In this document: positions 43,411-52,180 of the stretch, one piece after another
How positions within the stretch are numbered: position 1 is the stretch's first letter
Layout: every line of letters starts with the position of its first letter
Assembly: GCA_964427155.1 (NCBI GenBank)
Contig: CAYRSC010000024.1
Coordinates: forward strand, 301,997-365,996
Reading direction: 5' to 3'
Source: Desulfothermus sp964427155
GTDB taxonomy: Bacteria > Desulfobacterota > Desulfovibrionia > Desulfovibrionales > Desulfothermaceae
DNA: 64,000 nucleotides
The notes under the pieces: generated by a model
Databases searched by the model: none
Told to the model about the DNA's origin: nothing
Seen by the model: only the letters and a program-made list of their open reading frames with translations
Program-made: the position numbers and the translations under genes

Positions 43411-45096
43411 ATGAAGATGAAAGGGGCTAGGATCCTTCTGGAATGTCTGAAACAGGAAGGAGTAGAGGTAATTTTTGGTTTTCCAGGTGGGGCAGTAATA
43501 GACATATACCACGAGCTCCCCAACTATCCCTTCAAGCACATCCTGGTAAGACATGAACAGGGTGCTGTACACGCGGCTGACGGCTATGCCAGGGCCACGG
43601 GGAGAGTAGGGGTGGTACTGGTAACCTCAGGTCCTGGGGCCACAAACACAGTAACAGGTATAGCTACCGCATATATGGATTCCATTCCCCTGGTAGTATT
43701 TACAGGACAGGTCCCTAGAAAGCTCATAGGGAATGATGCCTTTCAGGAAGTGGACATTGTGGGAATTACCCGACCTTGCACCAAACATAACTATCTAGTA
43801 AAGGATGCTGAGCAATTGCCCCGCATCATAAAGGAGGCATTTTACATAGCCAGGTCTGGGAGGCCAGGTCCTGTTCTAGTGGACCTGCCAAAGGACATAA
43901 TGGGAGCAAAGATTGAGGCAAAATATCCAAGAAGTGTCCATCTCAGAAGCTATAATCCCCATTATGAGCCAAACCTCAAACAGGTCAAAAAGGCGGCCCA
44001 GCTAATCCTAGAGGCAAAAAGACCCCTCATATTTGCAGGGGGTGGTGTGGTTGCCTCCTCTGGATACGAAGAACTCACCTGGCTTGCACGTCACATGAAG
44101 ATACCTGTAACTGCTTCCCTCATGGGGCTGGGGGCATTCCCAGGAAATGATCCCCTATGGTTGGGAATGCTGGGCATGCATGGGACCTACGTGGCCAATA
44201 TGGCAGTAAATCATACAGATCTATTAATAGCAGTTGGGGTGAGATTTGACGATAGGGTCACAGGAAAGGTGGACACATTTGCCCCCTCTGCAAAAATAAT
44301 CCATATAGATATAGACCCCACATCTATCCGGAAAAACGTCCAGGTGGATGTCCCCATTGTGGCAGATTGCAAACTTGCCCTTCAGGCCCTAAAGGAGGAG
44401 CTATTAAAGATGAGTAAAGAGGGAGAACAACGCTTTGGGCCATGGAGGGAAAAGCTGGAAAAGTGGAATAGGGCCCATCCCCTTACCTATCAACATTCAG
44501 ATTCGGTAATCAAGCCACAATATGTTATAGAAAAGCTCTATGAACTCACAGGGGGAGATGCAATCATCACCACTGAAGTTGGGCAGAACCAGATGTGGGC
44601 CGCTCAACACTTTAAATTTCATCGTCCCAGGACCCTGCTAACCTCAGGTGGACTTGGGACCATGGGCTATGGCTTCCCTGCTGCCATAGGGGCACAGCTT
44701 GCATATCCCGATAGGACAGTAATAGATATTGCAGGGGATGGTTCTATCCAGATGAACATACAGGAGCTTGCTACAGCGGTCTATTATGGGCTCCCTGTAA
44801 AGATAATCATCCTCAACAATTCCTATCTGGGGATGGTGAGACAGTGGCAAGAGTTGTTCTATAATCGCAATTACAGTGCAACCCACCTAGAGTTCAACCC
44901 TGACTTTGTTGCCCTTGCCAGGGCCTATGGGGCAGAGGGATTTAGGGCAGAGAAACCAGAGGAGGTGGAGATAGTCCTCAAAAAGGCCCTGGAGTCAAAG
45001 AAGACATGTGTGGTGGAGATGGTGGTGGAAAAAGAGGAAAACGTCTATCCAATGGTGCCGGCTGGAGCCTCTTTAAGTGAGATGCTTTTAGTCTAA
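43411..45096 (+). CDS. ilvB: Acetolactate synthase, large subunit
   Basis: A 561-residue ThDP enzyme of the acetohydroxyacid synthase class. It has VRHEQGAVHAADGYA with the catalytic Glu, GRPGPVLVDLPKD, and the ThDP-Mg motif starting GDGSIQMN and ending ILNN. Makes acetolactate or acetohydroxybutyrate from pyruvate for branched-chain amino acids. It begins one base after the DUF465 gene. ilvN and ilvC follow at 29 and 6 bases, forming an ilvB-ilvN-ilvC operon. No leader peptide or T-box was seen upstream. Confidence 0.97.
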   Translation: MKMKGARILLECLKQEGVEVIFGFPGGAVIDIYHELPNYPFKHILVRHEQGAVHAADGYARATGRVGVVLVTSGPGATNTVTGIATAYMDSIPLVVFTGQVPRKLIGNDAFQEVDIVGITRPCTKHNYLVKDAEQLPRIIKEAFYIARSGRPGPVLVDLPKDIMGAKIEAKYPRSVHLRSYNPHYEPNLKQVKKAAQLILEAKRPLIFAGGGVVASSGYEELTWLARHMKIPVTASLMGLGAFPGNDPLWLGMLGMHGTYVANMAVNHTDLLIAVGVRFDDRVTGKVDTFAPSAKIIHIDIDPTSIRKNVQVDVPIVADCKLALQALKEELLKMSKEGEQRFGPWREKLEKWNRAHPLTYQHSDSVIKPQYVIEKLYELTGGDAIITTEVGQNQMWAAQHFKFHRPRTLLTSGGLGTMGYGFPAAIGAQLAYPDRTVIDIAGDGSIQMNIQELATAVYYGLPVKIIILNNSYLGMVRQWQELFYNRNYSATHLEFNPDFVALARAYGAEGFRAEKPEEVEIVLKKALESKKTCVVEMVVEKEENVYPMVPAGASLSEMLLV

Positions 45097-45125
45097 AATA
45101 AAGCCTGAGCCAAGGAGATAAAGAG

Positions 45126-45617
45126 ATGAGACATACCCTATCAGTTTTGGTAGAAGATGAGCCTGGAGTACTCTCAAGGGTGGCGGGTCTTTTCAGTGGA
45201 AGGGGTTTTAATATTGAGTCCTTAAATGTGGCCCCTACCCTGGAGAAGGGCACATCCCTTATGACTATAGTTACAGGGGGAGATGAGCAGATAATAGAGC
45301 AGATAATAAAACAATTGAGAAAGCTCATCACGGTGATAAAGGTTGTGGATATGAACACAGTGAGGACCGTGGAAAGGGAGATGGTGCTCATTAAGGTAAG
45401 CGCCCAAAACTCCTCCAGGGCAGAGATATTGAGGATAGTAGATATCTTTAGGTGTAAGGTGGTGGATGTGAGTCCCTCAGAGATGACCATTGAAGCCACT
45501 GGAGATCGGGAAAAACTCTCGGCCCTTATAAACCTGCTCCATCGTTTTGGCATAAAAGAGCTGGCGAGGACCGGAATCGTTGCCATGAAGAGAAGTATGC
45601 AATTTTCTGAAAAGTAA
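45126..45617 (+). CDS. ilvN: Acetolactate synthase, small (regulatory) subunit
   Basis: A 163-residue regulatory subunit. The N-terminal ACT domain begins TLSVLVEDEPGVLSRVAGLFSGRGFNI and a second C-terminal domain begins near residue 80 (VLIKVSAQNSSRAEIL). It binds valine and stimulates and feedback-controls IlvB. GGAGATAAAGAG precedes the ATG. It lies between ilvB and ilvC. Confidence 0.97.
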   Translation: MRHTLSVLVEDEPGVLSRVAGLFSGRGFNIESLNVAPTLEKGTSLMTIVTGGDEQIIEQIIKQLRKLITVIKVVDMNTVRTVEREMVLIKVSAQNSSRAEILRIVDIFRCKVVDVSPSEMTIEATGDREKLSALINLLHRFGIKELARTGIVAMKRSMQFSEK

Positions 45618-45623
45618 GGAGGT

Positions 45624-46625
45624 ATGAACATGCAGGTGTATTACGACAAGGACGCAGACCTTGGGGTTATCTCAGACAAGCTGATTGCTGTGGTGGGGTA
45701 TGGGTCTCAGGGGCATGCCCAGGCCCAGAACCTCAGAGATTCAGGACTAAAGGTGATTGTGGCCCAAAGACCAGGGGGCCCTAACTATGAGCTGGCAAAG
45801 GAACATGGATTTGACCCAGTGAGCGTGAAAGAGGCCGCAGAACAGGCAGACATCATCCAGATACTTATACCTGACCAGTATCAGCCAATGGTATATAAAA
45901 ACGACATCCTCCCCTATTTAAAGGAAGGTAAAACCCTTGTATTCAGCCATGGATTCAATATCCACTTCCATCAAATACTGCCCCCTGAGTATGTGGATGT
46001 AATTATGGTGGCGCCAAAAGGACCAGGGCATCTGGTGAGACGGGAATATGAAAGGGGTTTTGGTGTACCCTCCCTGGCCGCAGTATATCAAGACGCCTCT
46101 GGAAAGGCATGGGATGTTGCCCTTGCCTATGCAAAAGGTATAGGGGCTACCAGAGCAGGGGTGATCAAGACCACATTCAGGGAAGAGACAGAAACAGACC
46201 TTTTTGGGGAACAATGTGTCCTGTGTGGTGGAGTAAGTGAGCTTATAAGGGCAGGGTTTGACACCCTGGTAAAGGCAGGATATCAGCCAGAGGTGGCATA
46301 TTTTGAATGTATGCATGAGCTCAAGCTCATTGTGGACCTATTGTATGAAGGGGGCTTCAAACTCATGCACTATTCTGTGTCTGATACTGCAGAATATGGG
46401 GATTATGTGAGTGGAGCCAGGGTAATAGATGAGCATGTAAGGGAAAATATGCAAAAGGTCCTGGATGAAATCCAGGATGGATCCTTTGCCAAGAAATGGA
46501 TATTAGAAAATCAGGCGGGGCTGGTATCCTTTAAGGCCCTCCGAGAGAAATATCATAACCATCCAATAGAAAAGGTGGGAGAGAGACTCAGGGAGATGAT
46601 GCCCTATCTAAAGGCAAAAAAATAA
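45624..46625 (+). CDS. ilvC: Ketol-acid reductoisomerase (NADP+), class I
   Basis: A 333-residue KARI. The Rossmann motif is GYGSQGHAQAQNLRDSG, VMVAPKGPGHLVRREY follows, and EETETDLFGEQ and CMHELKLIVDLLYEGG supply the metal-binding acidic residues of the knotted domain. Length is class I. It converts acetolactate to dihydroxy-isovalerate. AAGGAGG precedes the ATG. A GC-rich hairpin follows the stop. Confidence 0.98.
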   Translation: MNMQVYYDKDADLGVISDKLIAVVGYGSQGHAQAQNLRDSGLKVIVAQRPGGPNYELAKEHGFDPVSVKEAAEQADIIQILIPDQYQPMVYKNDILPYLKEGKTLVFSHGFNIHFHQILPPEYVDVIMVAPKGPGHLVRREYERGFGVPSLAAVYQDASGKAWDVALAYAKGIGATRAGVIKTTFREETETDLFGEQCVLCGGVSELIRAGFDTLVKAGYQPEVAYFECMHELKLIVDLLYEGGFKLMHYSVSDTAEYGDYVSGARVIDEHVRENMQKVLDEIQDGSFAKKWILENQAGLVSFKALREKYHNHPIEKVGERLREMMPYLKAKK

Positions 46626-46631
46626 AATAAC

Positions 46632-46658
46632 TGGGGGAGGGGCATGGTCCTCTCCCCT
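46632..46658 (+). terminator. GC-rich hairpin after ilvC
   Basis: GGGGGAGG pairs with CCTCTCCCC around a short loop, with one bulged T, 8 bases after the ilvC stop. A weak TATATT follows rather than a full U-run. It may end the ilv operon or attenuate read-through into the ATPase gene. Confidence 0.4.
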
Positions 46659-46674
46659 ATATTGCTACTTATCT

Positions 46675-49029
46675 ATGAGCTGGAATGGTTTTATCAGGTG
46701 GCTGGAAAGGCAGAAACAGGAGGCAAAAGAGGCGCTGGAGGAGGGGGATGTATTAGAGGCAACCAGACGCATAGAGACCTCCCTCTTCTCCATCCTGAAG
46801 ATAGAGAAGATACCCCTATCACCAGCTAAAAAAAACACCCTCAAAAAATTGAAACAATCCTTCGTAGACCTACAATCATCCCTGGACAATAGAGAAGACC
46901 CATGGTCAGAGATAGTCTCTGATATCTCTCCAGAGAAAGGGAGAGGAGAGGTACCCTTTCTTCTGGAAAAAGGGAAATATAATGAGGCCCTTTCCCTGTT
47001 ATTGGAACAGTATCGTCAGGGCAAGAGGGATTTTAGCCTTATCAAAAAAATAATCCTATGTTTCCAGAAGACAAAGAAGACTCAAGAGCTGTGCGAATTT
47101 CTCCAGGACGTGCTCATGGAGGACTTCAGGTTCAACAAAAAAGAGCTCTCCCTCCTATACTATGAACTGGGCAGTGTGCTCCTTAGACTCCATAAGATAA
47201 CCCAGGCCAGGGAGGTCTTCTGGAAGCTAAAGAGGCTAAACCCTTCCTTTCCAGGACTCAGCGAAAAACTAAAAGAACTTGAGAGAAAGAAGACCAGGAC
47301 AAAAAATAGATATGAGTTATTGATACAGGAGGGACTCCTTACCCCTTCTCAACTGGAAGAGGCGAAAAAGAAGGCCGAGAAGGAAAAAAGGGATCTGGAT
47401 GAGGTCCTTCTAAGCGATTTCAATATATCCAAGAAAGACCTGGGCAGGTCCCTTAGCAGATTTTATGATGTACCCTTTATGCCCTTTGATCCAAACGTAG
47501 AACCCCCTTTTGGACTCTTTGAAAAGAGGAAACTGGACCCTTCCTTCCTGAAACAATACCAGTGGGTCCCTTTTAAAGAAGAAGGAAAGACCATTCAGGT
47601 ACTGATGACCAACCCCTTTGACCTTGGGAGACTGGACGAGATAAAATTTATTTTAGGGACCAACAACATTGAACCTTTGGTGTCCACCCAAAAAGACATA
47701 GAGGACTATATTGACTTATTTTTCAGAGAAATAACTGCGGGAGAGGAATTGTTAAAATTTGACGAGGAGGTGGAGGCAGAGGATAGAGGGGAGGAAGATC
47801 TATCAGAACTGGAAGAGGTCCTCACTGAACAGGACAGTGAGATAGTGAGACTGGTAAATGCCATTCTGGTAGAGGCATGGAAGCGGGGGGCCTCTGACAT
47901 CCATATAGAACCCAATCCCCTATCTAAATACTGTCTTATAAGGATGAGAATAGATGGGACCTGCCATGAATTTAAAAAGATAAGACTAAGTTACGCTCGT
48001 CCCCTTGTCTCCCGTATCAAGATAATGGCAAGACTGGATATTGCTGAACGCAGACTGCCCCAGGACGGCAAACTCAAGATAAGGCTTCCCAACATGAATA
48101 AGATAGTGGAATACCGCGTAGCCACCCTTCCCACCATAGAAAATCAGGAGGACGTGGTCTTAAGGGTACTTGCCTCGGGTAAACCCATCCCCTTGGATAA
48201 ATTGGGACTCCTTCCCAGAAATCTGGAGCTATTTAAAGAACAAATAAGCCAACCCCATGGGATGGTCCTGGTGGTTGGACCTACTGGCTCTGGGAAGACC
48301 ACCACCCTCCACTCTGCCCTGGGATATATAAACAAACCAGAGAGAAAGATCTGGACCGCAGAGGACCCTGTGGAGATAACCCAGGAGGGACTCAGACAGG
48401 TACAGGTAAATCCCAAGATAGGCCTCACCTTTGCTTCTGCCCTCAGGGCATTCCTCAGGGCTGACCCTGATGTGATAATGATAGGGGAAATGAGGGACAA
48501 AGAGACGGCCCATATAGGGATAGAGGCATCTCTCACTGGCCATCTGGTATTTTCTACCCTGCATACCAATTCTGCCCCTGAGACCATCACTCGTCTCCTT
48601 GACATGGAGCTTGACCCCTTTAATTTCTCAGATTCTCTCTTATGCATCCTGGCCCAACGTCTCATAAAGACCCTGTGTCCCCATTGCAAAGAGCCATATA
48701 CCCCATCCACCAAAGAGATAGAGGAACTCAGGGAGGAATTTGGAAGGGAAAAATGGGAGGAGGTGGTGGATGAAAGCTCCATTGTCCTATGCAGGCCCAG
48801 GGGTTGCTCCCAGTGCATGAAGGGCTATAGGGGCAGGATGGGCCTTCATGAATTGCTTCTAAGCTCTGAAGAGATAAAGGGACTTATAAAACGCAGGGCC
48901 CCCACAGAGGATATACGCGAAGTGGCCTATAGGCAGGGGATGCTCTCCCTTAAACAGGATGGCATCTTAAAGGTATTACAAGGACTAACCGATATATATC
49001 AAGTACGGGCAGTGGCAGGGAAGAGATAG
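46675..49029 (+). CDS. GspE/PilB-type secretion ATPase with N-terminal extension
   Basis: A 784-residue hexameric-ATPase subunit of the type II secretion / type IV pilus assembly class. The first ~205 residues are helical and TPR-like (LLYYELGSVLLRLHKITQAREVFWKLKRLNP). A T2SSE/MshE-type N-domain spans about 210-360. The ATPase has ASDIHIEP, Walker A GPTGSGKTTTLHSAL near 534, TAEDPVE, the Walker B-like DPDVIMIGEMRD, and HLVFSTLHTN. A C-terminal zinc module uses CPHC near 667 and CSQC near 713. No pilin, PilC/GspF or secretin genes are nearby. The start lacks a clear ribosome site. Confidence 0.88.
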   Translation: MSWNGFIRWLERQKQEAKEALEEGDVLEATRRIETSLFSILKIEKIPLSPAKKNTLKKLKQSFVDLQSSLDNREDPWSEIVSDISPEKGRGEVPFLLEKGKYNEALSLLLEQYRQGKRDFSLIKKIILCFQKTKKTQELCEFLQDVLMEDFRFNKKELSLLYYELGSVLLRLHKITQAREVFWKLKRLNPSFPGLSEKLKELERKKTRTKNRYELLIQEGLLTPSQLEEAKKKAEKEKRDLDEVLLSDFNISKKDLGRSLSRFYDVPFMPFDPNVEPPFGLFEKRKLDPSFLKQYQWVPFKEEGKTIQVLMTNPFDLGRLDEIKFILGTNNIEPLVSTQKDIEDYIDLFFREITAGEELLKFDEEVEAEDRGEEDLSELEEVLTEQDSEIVRLVNAILVEAWKRGASDIHIEPNPLSKYCLIRMRIDGTCHEFKKIRLSYARPLVSRIKIMARLDIAERRLPQDGKLKIRLPNMNKIVEYRVATLPTIENQEDVVLRVLASGKPIPLDKLGLLPRNLELFKEQISQPHGMVLVVGPTGSGKTTTLHSALGYINKPERKIWTAEDPVEITQEGLRQVQVNPKIGLTFASALRAFLRADPDVIMIGEMRDKETAHIGIEASLTGHLVFSTLHTNSAPETITRLLDMELDPFNFSDSLLCILAQRLIKTLCPHCKEPYTPSTKEIEELREEFGREKWEEVVDESSIVLCRPRGCSQCMKGYRGRMGLHELLLSSEEIKGLIKRRAPTEDIREVAYRQGMLSLKQDGILKVLQGLTDIYQVRAVAGKR

Positions 49030-49084
49030 AAGAGGGATGTAACCCCTCTAAGGTGAGGTGACATAACTATTCTTCCTCATCTCT

Positions 49085-50023
49085 TTATCTATTCAAAAGA
49101 AAGAACAAACGGGAAATATCTCGCTCGTCCAACCTATCAAATCCCATAGCTCGGGCCATCTCCTTTGCCTCACGGACCTGACTAGGGGAGATGGTGACCA
49201 TGAGTTCAGGGAACCTGTCTGCCTCCCCACAGGGACGGTATTGGTCCATTATATTGAGGTAGGTGTGTGGTGAGATACTTGTAGCTATAAACTCCAACCA
49301 TTGTCTGGTCCCTGCAATATCATCTGGCATGAGGAGATGACGCACAAGAAGCCCCTTGATGGCAACTCCCCTATCATCCATCACCAGGTCCCCTACCTGT
49401 CTATACATCTCAGAGATGGCATCCATCGCCACTTCTGGATAATCCACCGCATGAAGATATTTCTCTGCATATTCAGAGGAAAAAACCTTGGTGTCCGGGA
49501 GATATATATCCACTATCCCATCCAATAATCCCAGGGTCTGTGTGCTATCATAGGAACCTGTATTATATACTAGCGGAAGGGTGAGCCCCTTCTCCACGGC
49601 AATAGAGAGAGAGGAGAGTATGTGGGGAACCACATGGGTGGGGGATACTAGATTTATGTTGTGGGCCCCTTTTTCCTGAAGTAAAAGCATTATCCTGGCC
49701 AGGTCTTCATCTGAGACCTCTGTGGCCTCATGGGTAAAGTGACTTATCTCATAATTTTGACAAAACACACACCCTAGATTGCATCCCGAAAAAAAGATGG
49801 TCCCCGAGCCCCCTGTGCCAACCAGGGGAGACTCCTCCCCAAAGTGGAGATTATAGGAGGAGATAAGGGCCCTTGAAGGGGTCTTACAAAAACCCCTCTC
49901 CCCTGACAAACGATCCACTCCACACCTGCGAGGACATAATTCACAGGGAGAAGTAAGTTCCCTTGCCATCTCCGCCCTTATCTCCATTTCCCTTTTAGAC
50001 ATCTCAAGGTAAGACGCTCCCAT
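49085..50023 (-). CDS. Radical SAM protein, PflA/PflX-like
   Basis: A 312-residue radical SAM enzyme with the cluster motif CNLGCVFC near residue 81, preceded by a four-Cys region (CELCPRRCG...RGFC) that could hold an auxiliary cluster. The GTIFFSGCNLGC and LPLVYNTGSYDS segments match uncharacterised pyruvate-formate-lyase-activase-like COG1313 proteins. Substrate unknown. GGGAGG lies 10 bases before ATG 50023. It is convergent with the PilB-like gene and separated from tmcB by tRNA-Leu. Confidence 0.85.
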   Translation of the reverse strand: MGASYLEMSKREMEIRAEMARELTSPCELCPRRCGVDRLSGERGFCKTPSRALISSYNLHFGEESPLVGTGGSGTIFFSGCNLGCVFCQNYEISHFTHEATEVSDEDLARIMLLLQEKGAHNINLVSPTHVVPHILSSLSIAVEKGLTLPLVYNTGSYDSTQTLGLLDGIVDIYLPDTKVFSSEYAEKYLHAVDYPEVAMDAISEMYRQVGDLVMDDRGVAIKGLLVRHLLMPDDIAGTRQWLEFIATSISPHTYLNIMDQYRPCGEADRFPELMVTISPSQVREAKEMARAMGFDRLDERDISRLFFLLNR

Positions 50024-50088
50024 ATAACCCTACCCTCCCAGAAAAGAGGTTGATTTTTTAAGAGCCTTATATTAGAGAAAAAGAGATA

Positions 50089-50174
50089 GCCCGGGTGGCG
50101 GAACCTGGTAGACGCAAGGGACTTAAAATCCCTTGGGGCCATGCCCCGTGCCAGTTCGATTCTGGCCCCGGGCA
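50089..50174 (+). tRNA. tRNA-Leu (anticodon UAA)
   Basis: An 86-base class II tRNA. The acceptor stem GCCCGGG pairs with CCCGGGC. The anticodon arm AGGGA-CTTAAAA-TCCCT gives anticodon TAA, a long variable arm (GGGGCCATGCCCC) is typical of Leu, and the T arm carries GTTCGATTC. The discriminator base is A. The 3' CCA is not encoded, and a run of six T follows at once, serving as terminator. Confidence 0.96.
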
Positions 50175-50178
50175 TTTT

Positions 50179-51507
50179 TTATTGCTCCTGTGGAGGTTGC
50201 ATACATTCATAGATAAGGTGGGTTAAAAAGCTCACCTCCATGGAGAGGTCATAGTAGGATATAATATCGTGAAGTCCACTGTGACAGTTGTGACATGGGG
50301 TAATAACTAGTTCTGCTCCTGTAGCTCTAAGTTGATCTGCCTTTACTTTCATAAACTTCATACGCTTCTCTTTGTAAATAGGACCACAATTTATAACCCC
50401 TCCTCCAGCACCACAACAATAGTTGTGTTCCATATTAGGATGCATTTCCACAACATTCTCACATACTGCATGGACTACCTGCCGCAATAAATAATGAAGA
50501 CCCCTTCCACGCGATATGTTACATGGATCATGAATGGTTACTTTCCTTTTTAATTTTTTCTTTATCTTTATCTTACCTGAAGACAACAGTTCCCAATAAA
50601 ACTCTACTGCATGCACTACTGGGATGGGATAAAATTTCCATCCAAGTTGACGGGTAACCACATCATATACTGAACGCAATCCATGACCACATTCTCCCAT
50701 AACTATCCTTTGTACCCCAAGACGCATAGCTGTTTCAAAGTGTTTCCTCTTTATCCTGGTGGCCACCACATCGTCCCTTACAAACATTGCCATATCACTG
50801 TTATCCCATCCAGGGGAAGAGGGAAAGGTCCAATCAACCCCTGCTGCATTAAAAATAGCCGCGGCCTCATATATAAGCTGGGGGCTAAACTTTGGCTCAG
50901 GACCTATCACAGAATACATTATCTCCGCCCCCTTCTTATCCACAGGGATGCTCGCCCCCTCCATCTCTTCTGAAAGCTCCTCTTCCTGCCAATAAAGGGT
51001 ATCTATCCACTCATCCCCCTTCACCCACATCTGGTTATAGGTGGCAGAGTGAGAATTTACTGTGTCCTGGATATACTCTGGCACCACCCCCAGGAGAAAA
51101 CATATCCGCCTCACCACCGACATAAGATATGCTGTATCTATGCCCAGGGGACAATACATAACGCACCTTTTACATAGATTACACTCAGTAAATGCAATTA
51201 TAGCGGCCCTGAGGATGTCCTCTTTTGTGGCTTTCTCCCGCTTATCATATAGCACCTCTAGGGAATCCTTTACCTTTCCCACCGGGGAATAGCGTGGGTC
51301 CAGGTCATGGGATATACACAGATGACATCCATAAAAACACATACCACATCTCATGCAAGACTCCAGATAGAACTTCACCCTCGCTCCTGTCTCTCCTTCA
51401 AATACCCTCTCCATCACCTCTGCTATCTTAGGAGGAGTAACCCTGGATAGTCCTTGTTTTAACCCCTTGTCCTTTTTAAGTAGCTCCATCATCCCACTTA
51501 TCTCCAT
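50179..51507 (-). CDS. tmcB: TmcB-type iron-sulfur protein (HdrD/DsrK family)
   Basis: A 442-residue iron-sulfur protein of the HdrD/DsrK group. Two ferredoxin-type [4Fe-4S] motifs (CMRCGMCFYGC and CNLCKRCVMYCPLG) lie at about 50-125. Two CCG-type cysteine-rich domains follow, including HDPCNISRGRG and NYCCGAGGG, which bind a noncubane cluster in HdrB. Its stop-start contact with a DsrM-like cytochrome b and the TmcD-like gene upstream identify it as TmcB, the cytoplasmic-side subunit of the Tmc complex of sulfate reducers. That complex links periplasmic cytochrome c3 electrons to the cytoplasm or quinones. DsrK itself is longer and sits in a different operon. Confidence 0.8.
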   Translation of the reverse strand: MEISGMMELLKKDKGLKQGLSRVTPPKIAEVMERVFEGETGARVKFYLESCMRCGMCFYGCHLCISHDLDPRYSPVGKVKDSLEVLYDKREKATKEDILRAAIIAFTECNLCKRCVMYCPLGIDTAYLMSVVRRICFLLGVVPEYIQDTVNSHSATYNQMWVKGDEWIDTLYWQEEELSEEMEGASIPVDKKGAEIMYSVIGPEPKFSPQLIYEAAAIFNAAGVDWTFPSSPGWDNSDMAMFVRDDVVATRIKRKHFETAMRLGVQRIVMGECGHGLRSVYDVVTRQLGWKFYPIPVVHAVEFYWELLSSGKIKIKKKLKRKVTIHDPCNISRGRGLHYLLRQVVHAVCENVVEMHPNMEHNYCCGAGGGVINCGPIYKEKRMKFMKVKADQLRATGAELVITPCHNCHSGLHDIISYYDLSMEVSFLTHLIYECMQPPQEQ

Positions 51508-52167
51508 TTACCAATCTTTAACTCCCCTCACTGCCCCAAACTCAGAGCCCATATACCCTCTCAAAAAAGGGGATATTATCATGTGACTCAATTTGGTAAA
51601 AGGGATACTCACCAACAAAAGCTCCCCTAGAAACACATGGAGTATAATTGACAATCTATAGTTCAGGAGTTGATTATAAGATACAAACCCACTCAAGAGC
51701 ACCAAAAAGGTCAGGCCCAGTACATACCAGTCAGAGGCAGTGGTAATATATCTTATTCCCCTATCAAGGACCCTACGCAGTGCCAAAAGGGCACAACATA
51801 TAATGCCCAGAAGGGTAAAGATATTTGCCAGATGGTCTGGTATCCAGGGGTAGGATATATGCCATGATAGCTGGAGCATTATAATATGGGCACTTAAAAA
51901 CAGCGGAACCAAAAAGATACTTATATGAAATAGATAGGTGAGAATAGTAAACAAAGGTGCCTTTCTCCAGCTCCTGGCATAAAAGGGAACAGACCAGGCA
52001 AATACTGAGCGCATAGCATATGGTATGTTAAAATAGGTAAGTACTTCATGGTCCCTTTTCTTGGCCAGATAGATAAAAAGGACCACTCTGTATATAATCC
52101 CTCCAAAAAATAAGGCAAAAGAGATATATGCCCCAGGCCCGGTTAAGAGAAGATATATCTTGTCCAT
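51508..52167 (-). CDS. tmcC: TmcC-type membrane cytochrome b subunit (NarI/DsrM family)
   Basis: A 219-residue membrane protein with about five helices of the NarI/DsrM type, starting LLTGPGAYISFALFFGGIIYR. His residues in several helices (LFHISIF, AHIIML, IILHVFLGELL) are candidate ligands for b hemes. The gene ends directly at the tmcB start (TAAATG). Two tandem ATGs follow AAGGAGGA; the second (52167) has the better spacing. It would carry electrons across the membrane between the periplasmic cytochrome and TmcB. Confidence 0.8.
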   Translation of the reverse strand: MDKIYLLLTGPGAYISFALFFGGIIYRVVLFIYLAKKRDHEVLTYFNIPYAMRSVFAWSVPFYARSWRKAPLFTILTYLFHISIFLVPLFLSAHIIMLQLSWHISYPWIPDHLANIFTLLGIICCALLALRRVLDRGIRYITTASDWYVLGLTFLVLLSGFVSYNQLLNYRLSIILHVFLGELLLVSIPFTKLSHMIISPFLRGYMGSEFGAVRGVKDW

Positions 52168-52180
52168 CATTCCTCCTTGC

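Noticed and set aside
49978..50175. Small minus-strand frame covering the tRNA gene
   Set aside because: The sequence folds as tRNA-Leu and the frame has no ribosome site.
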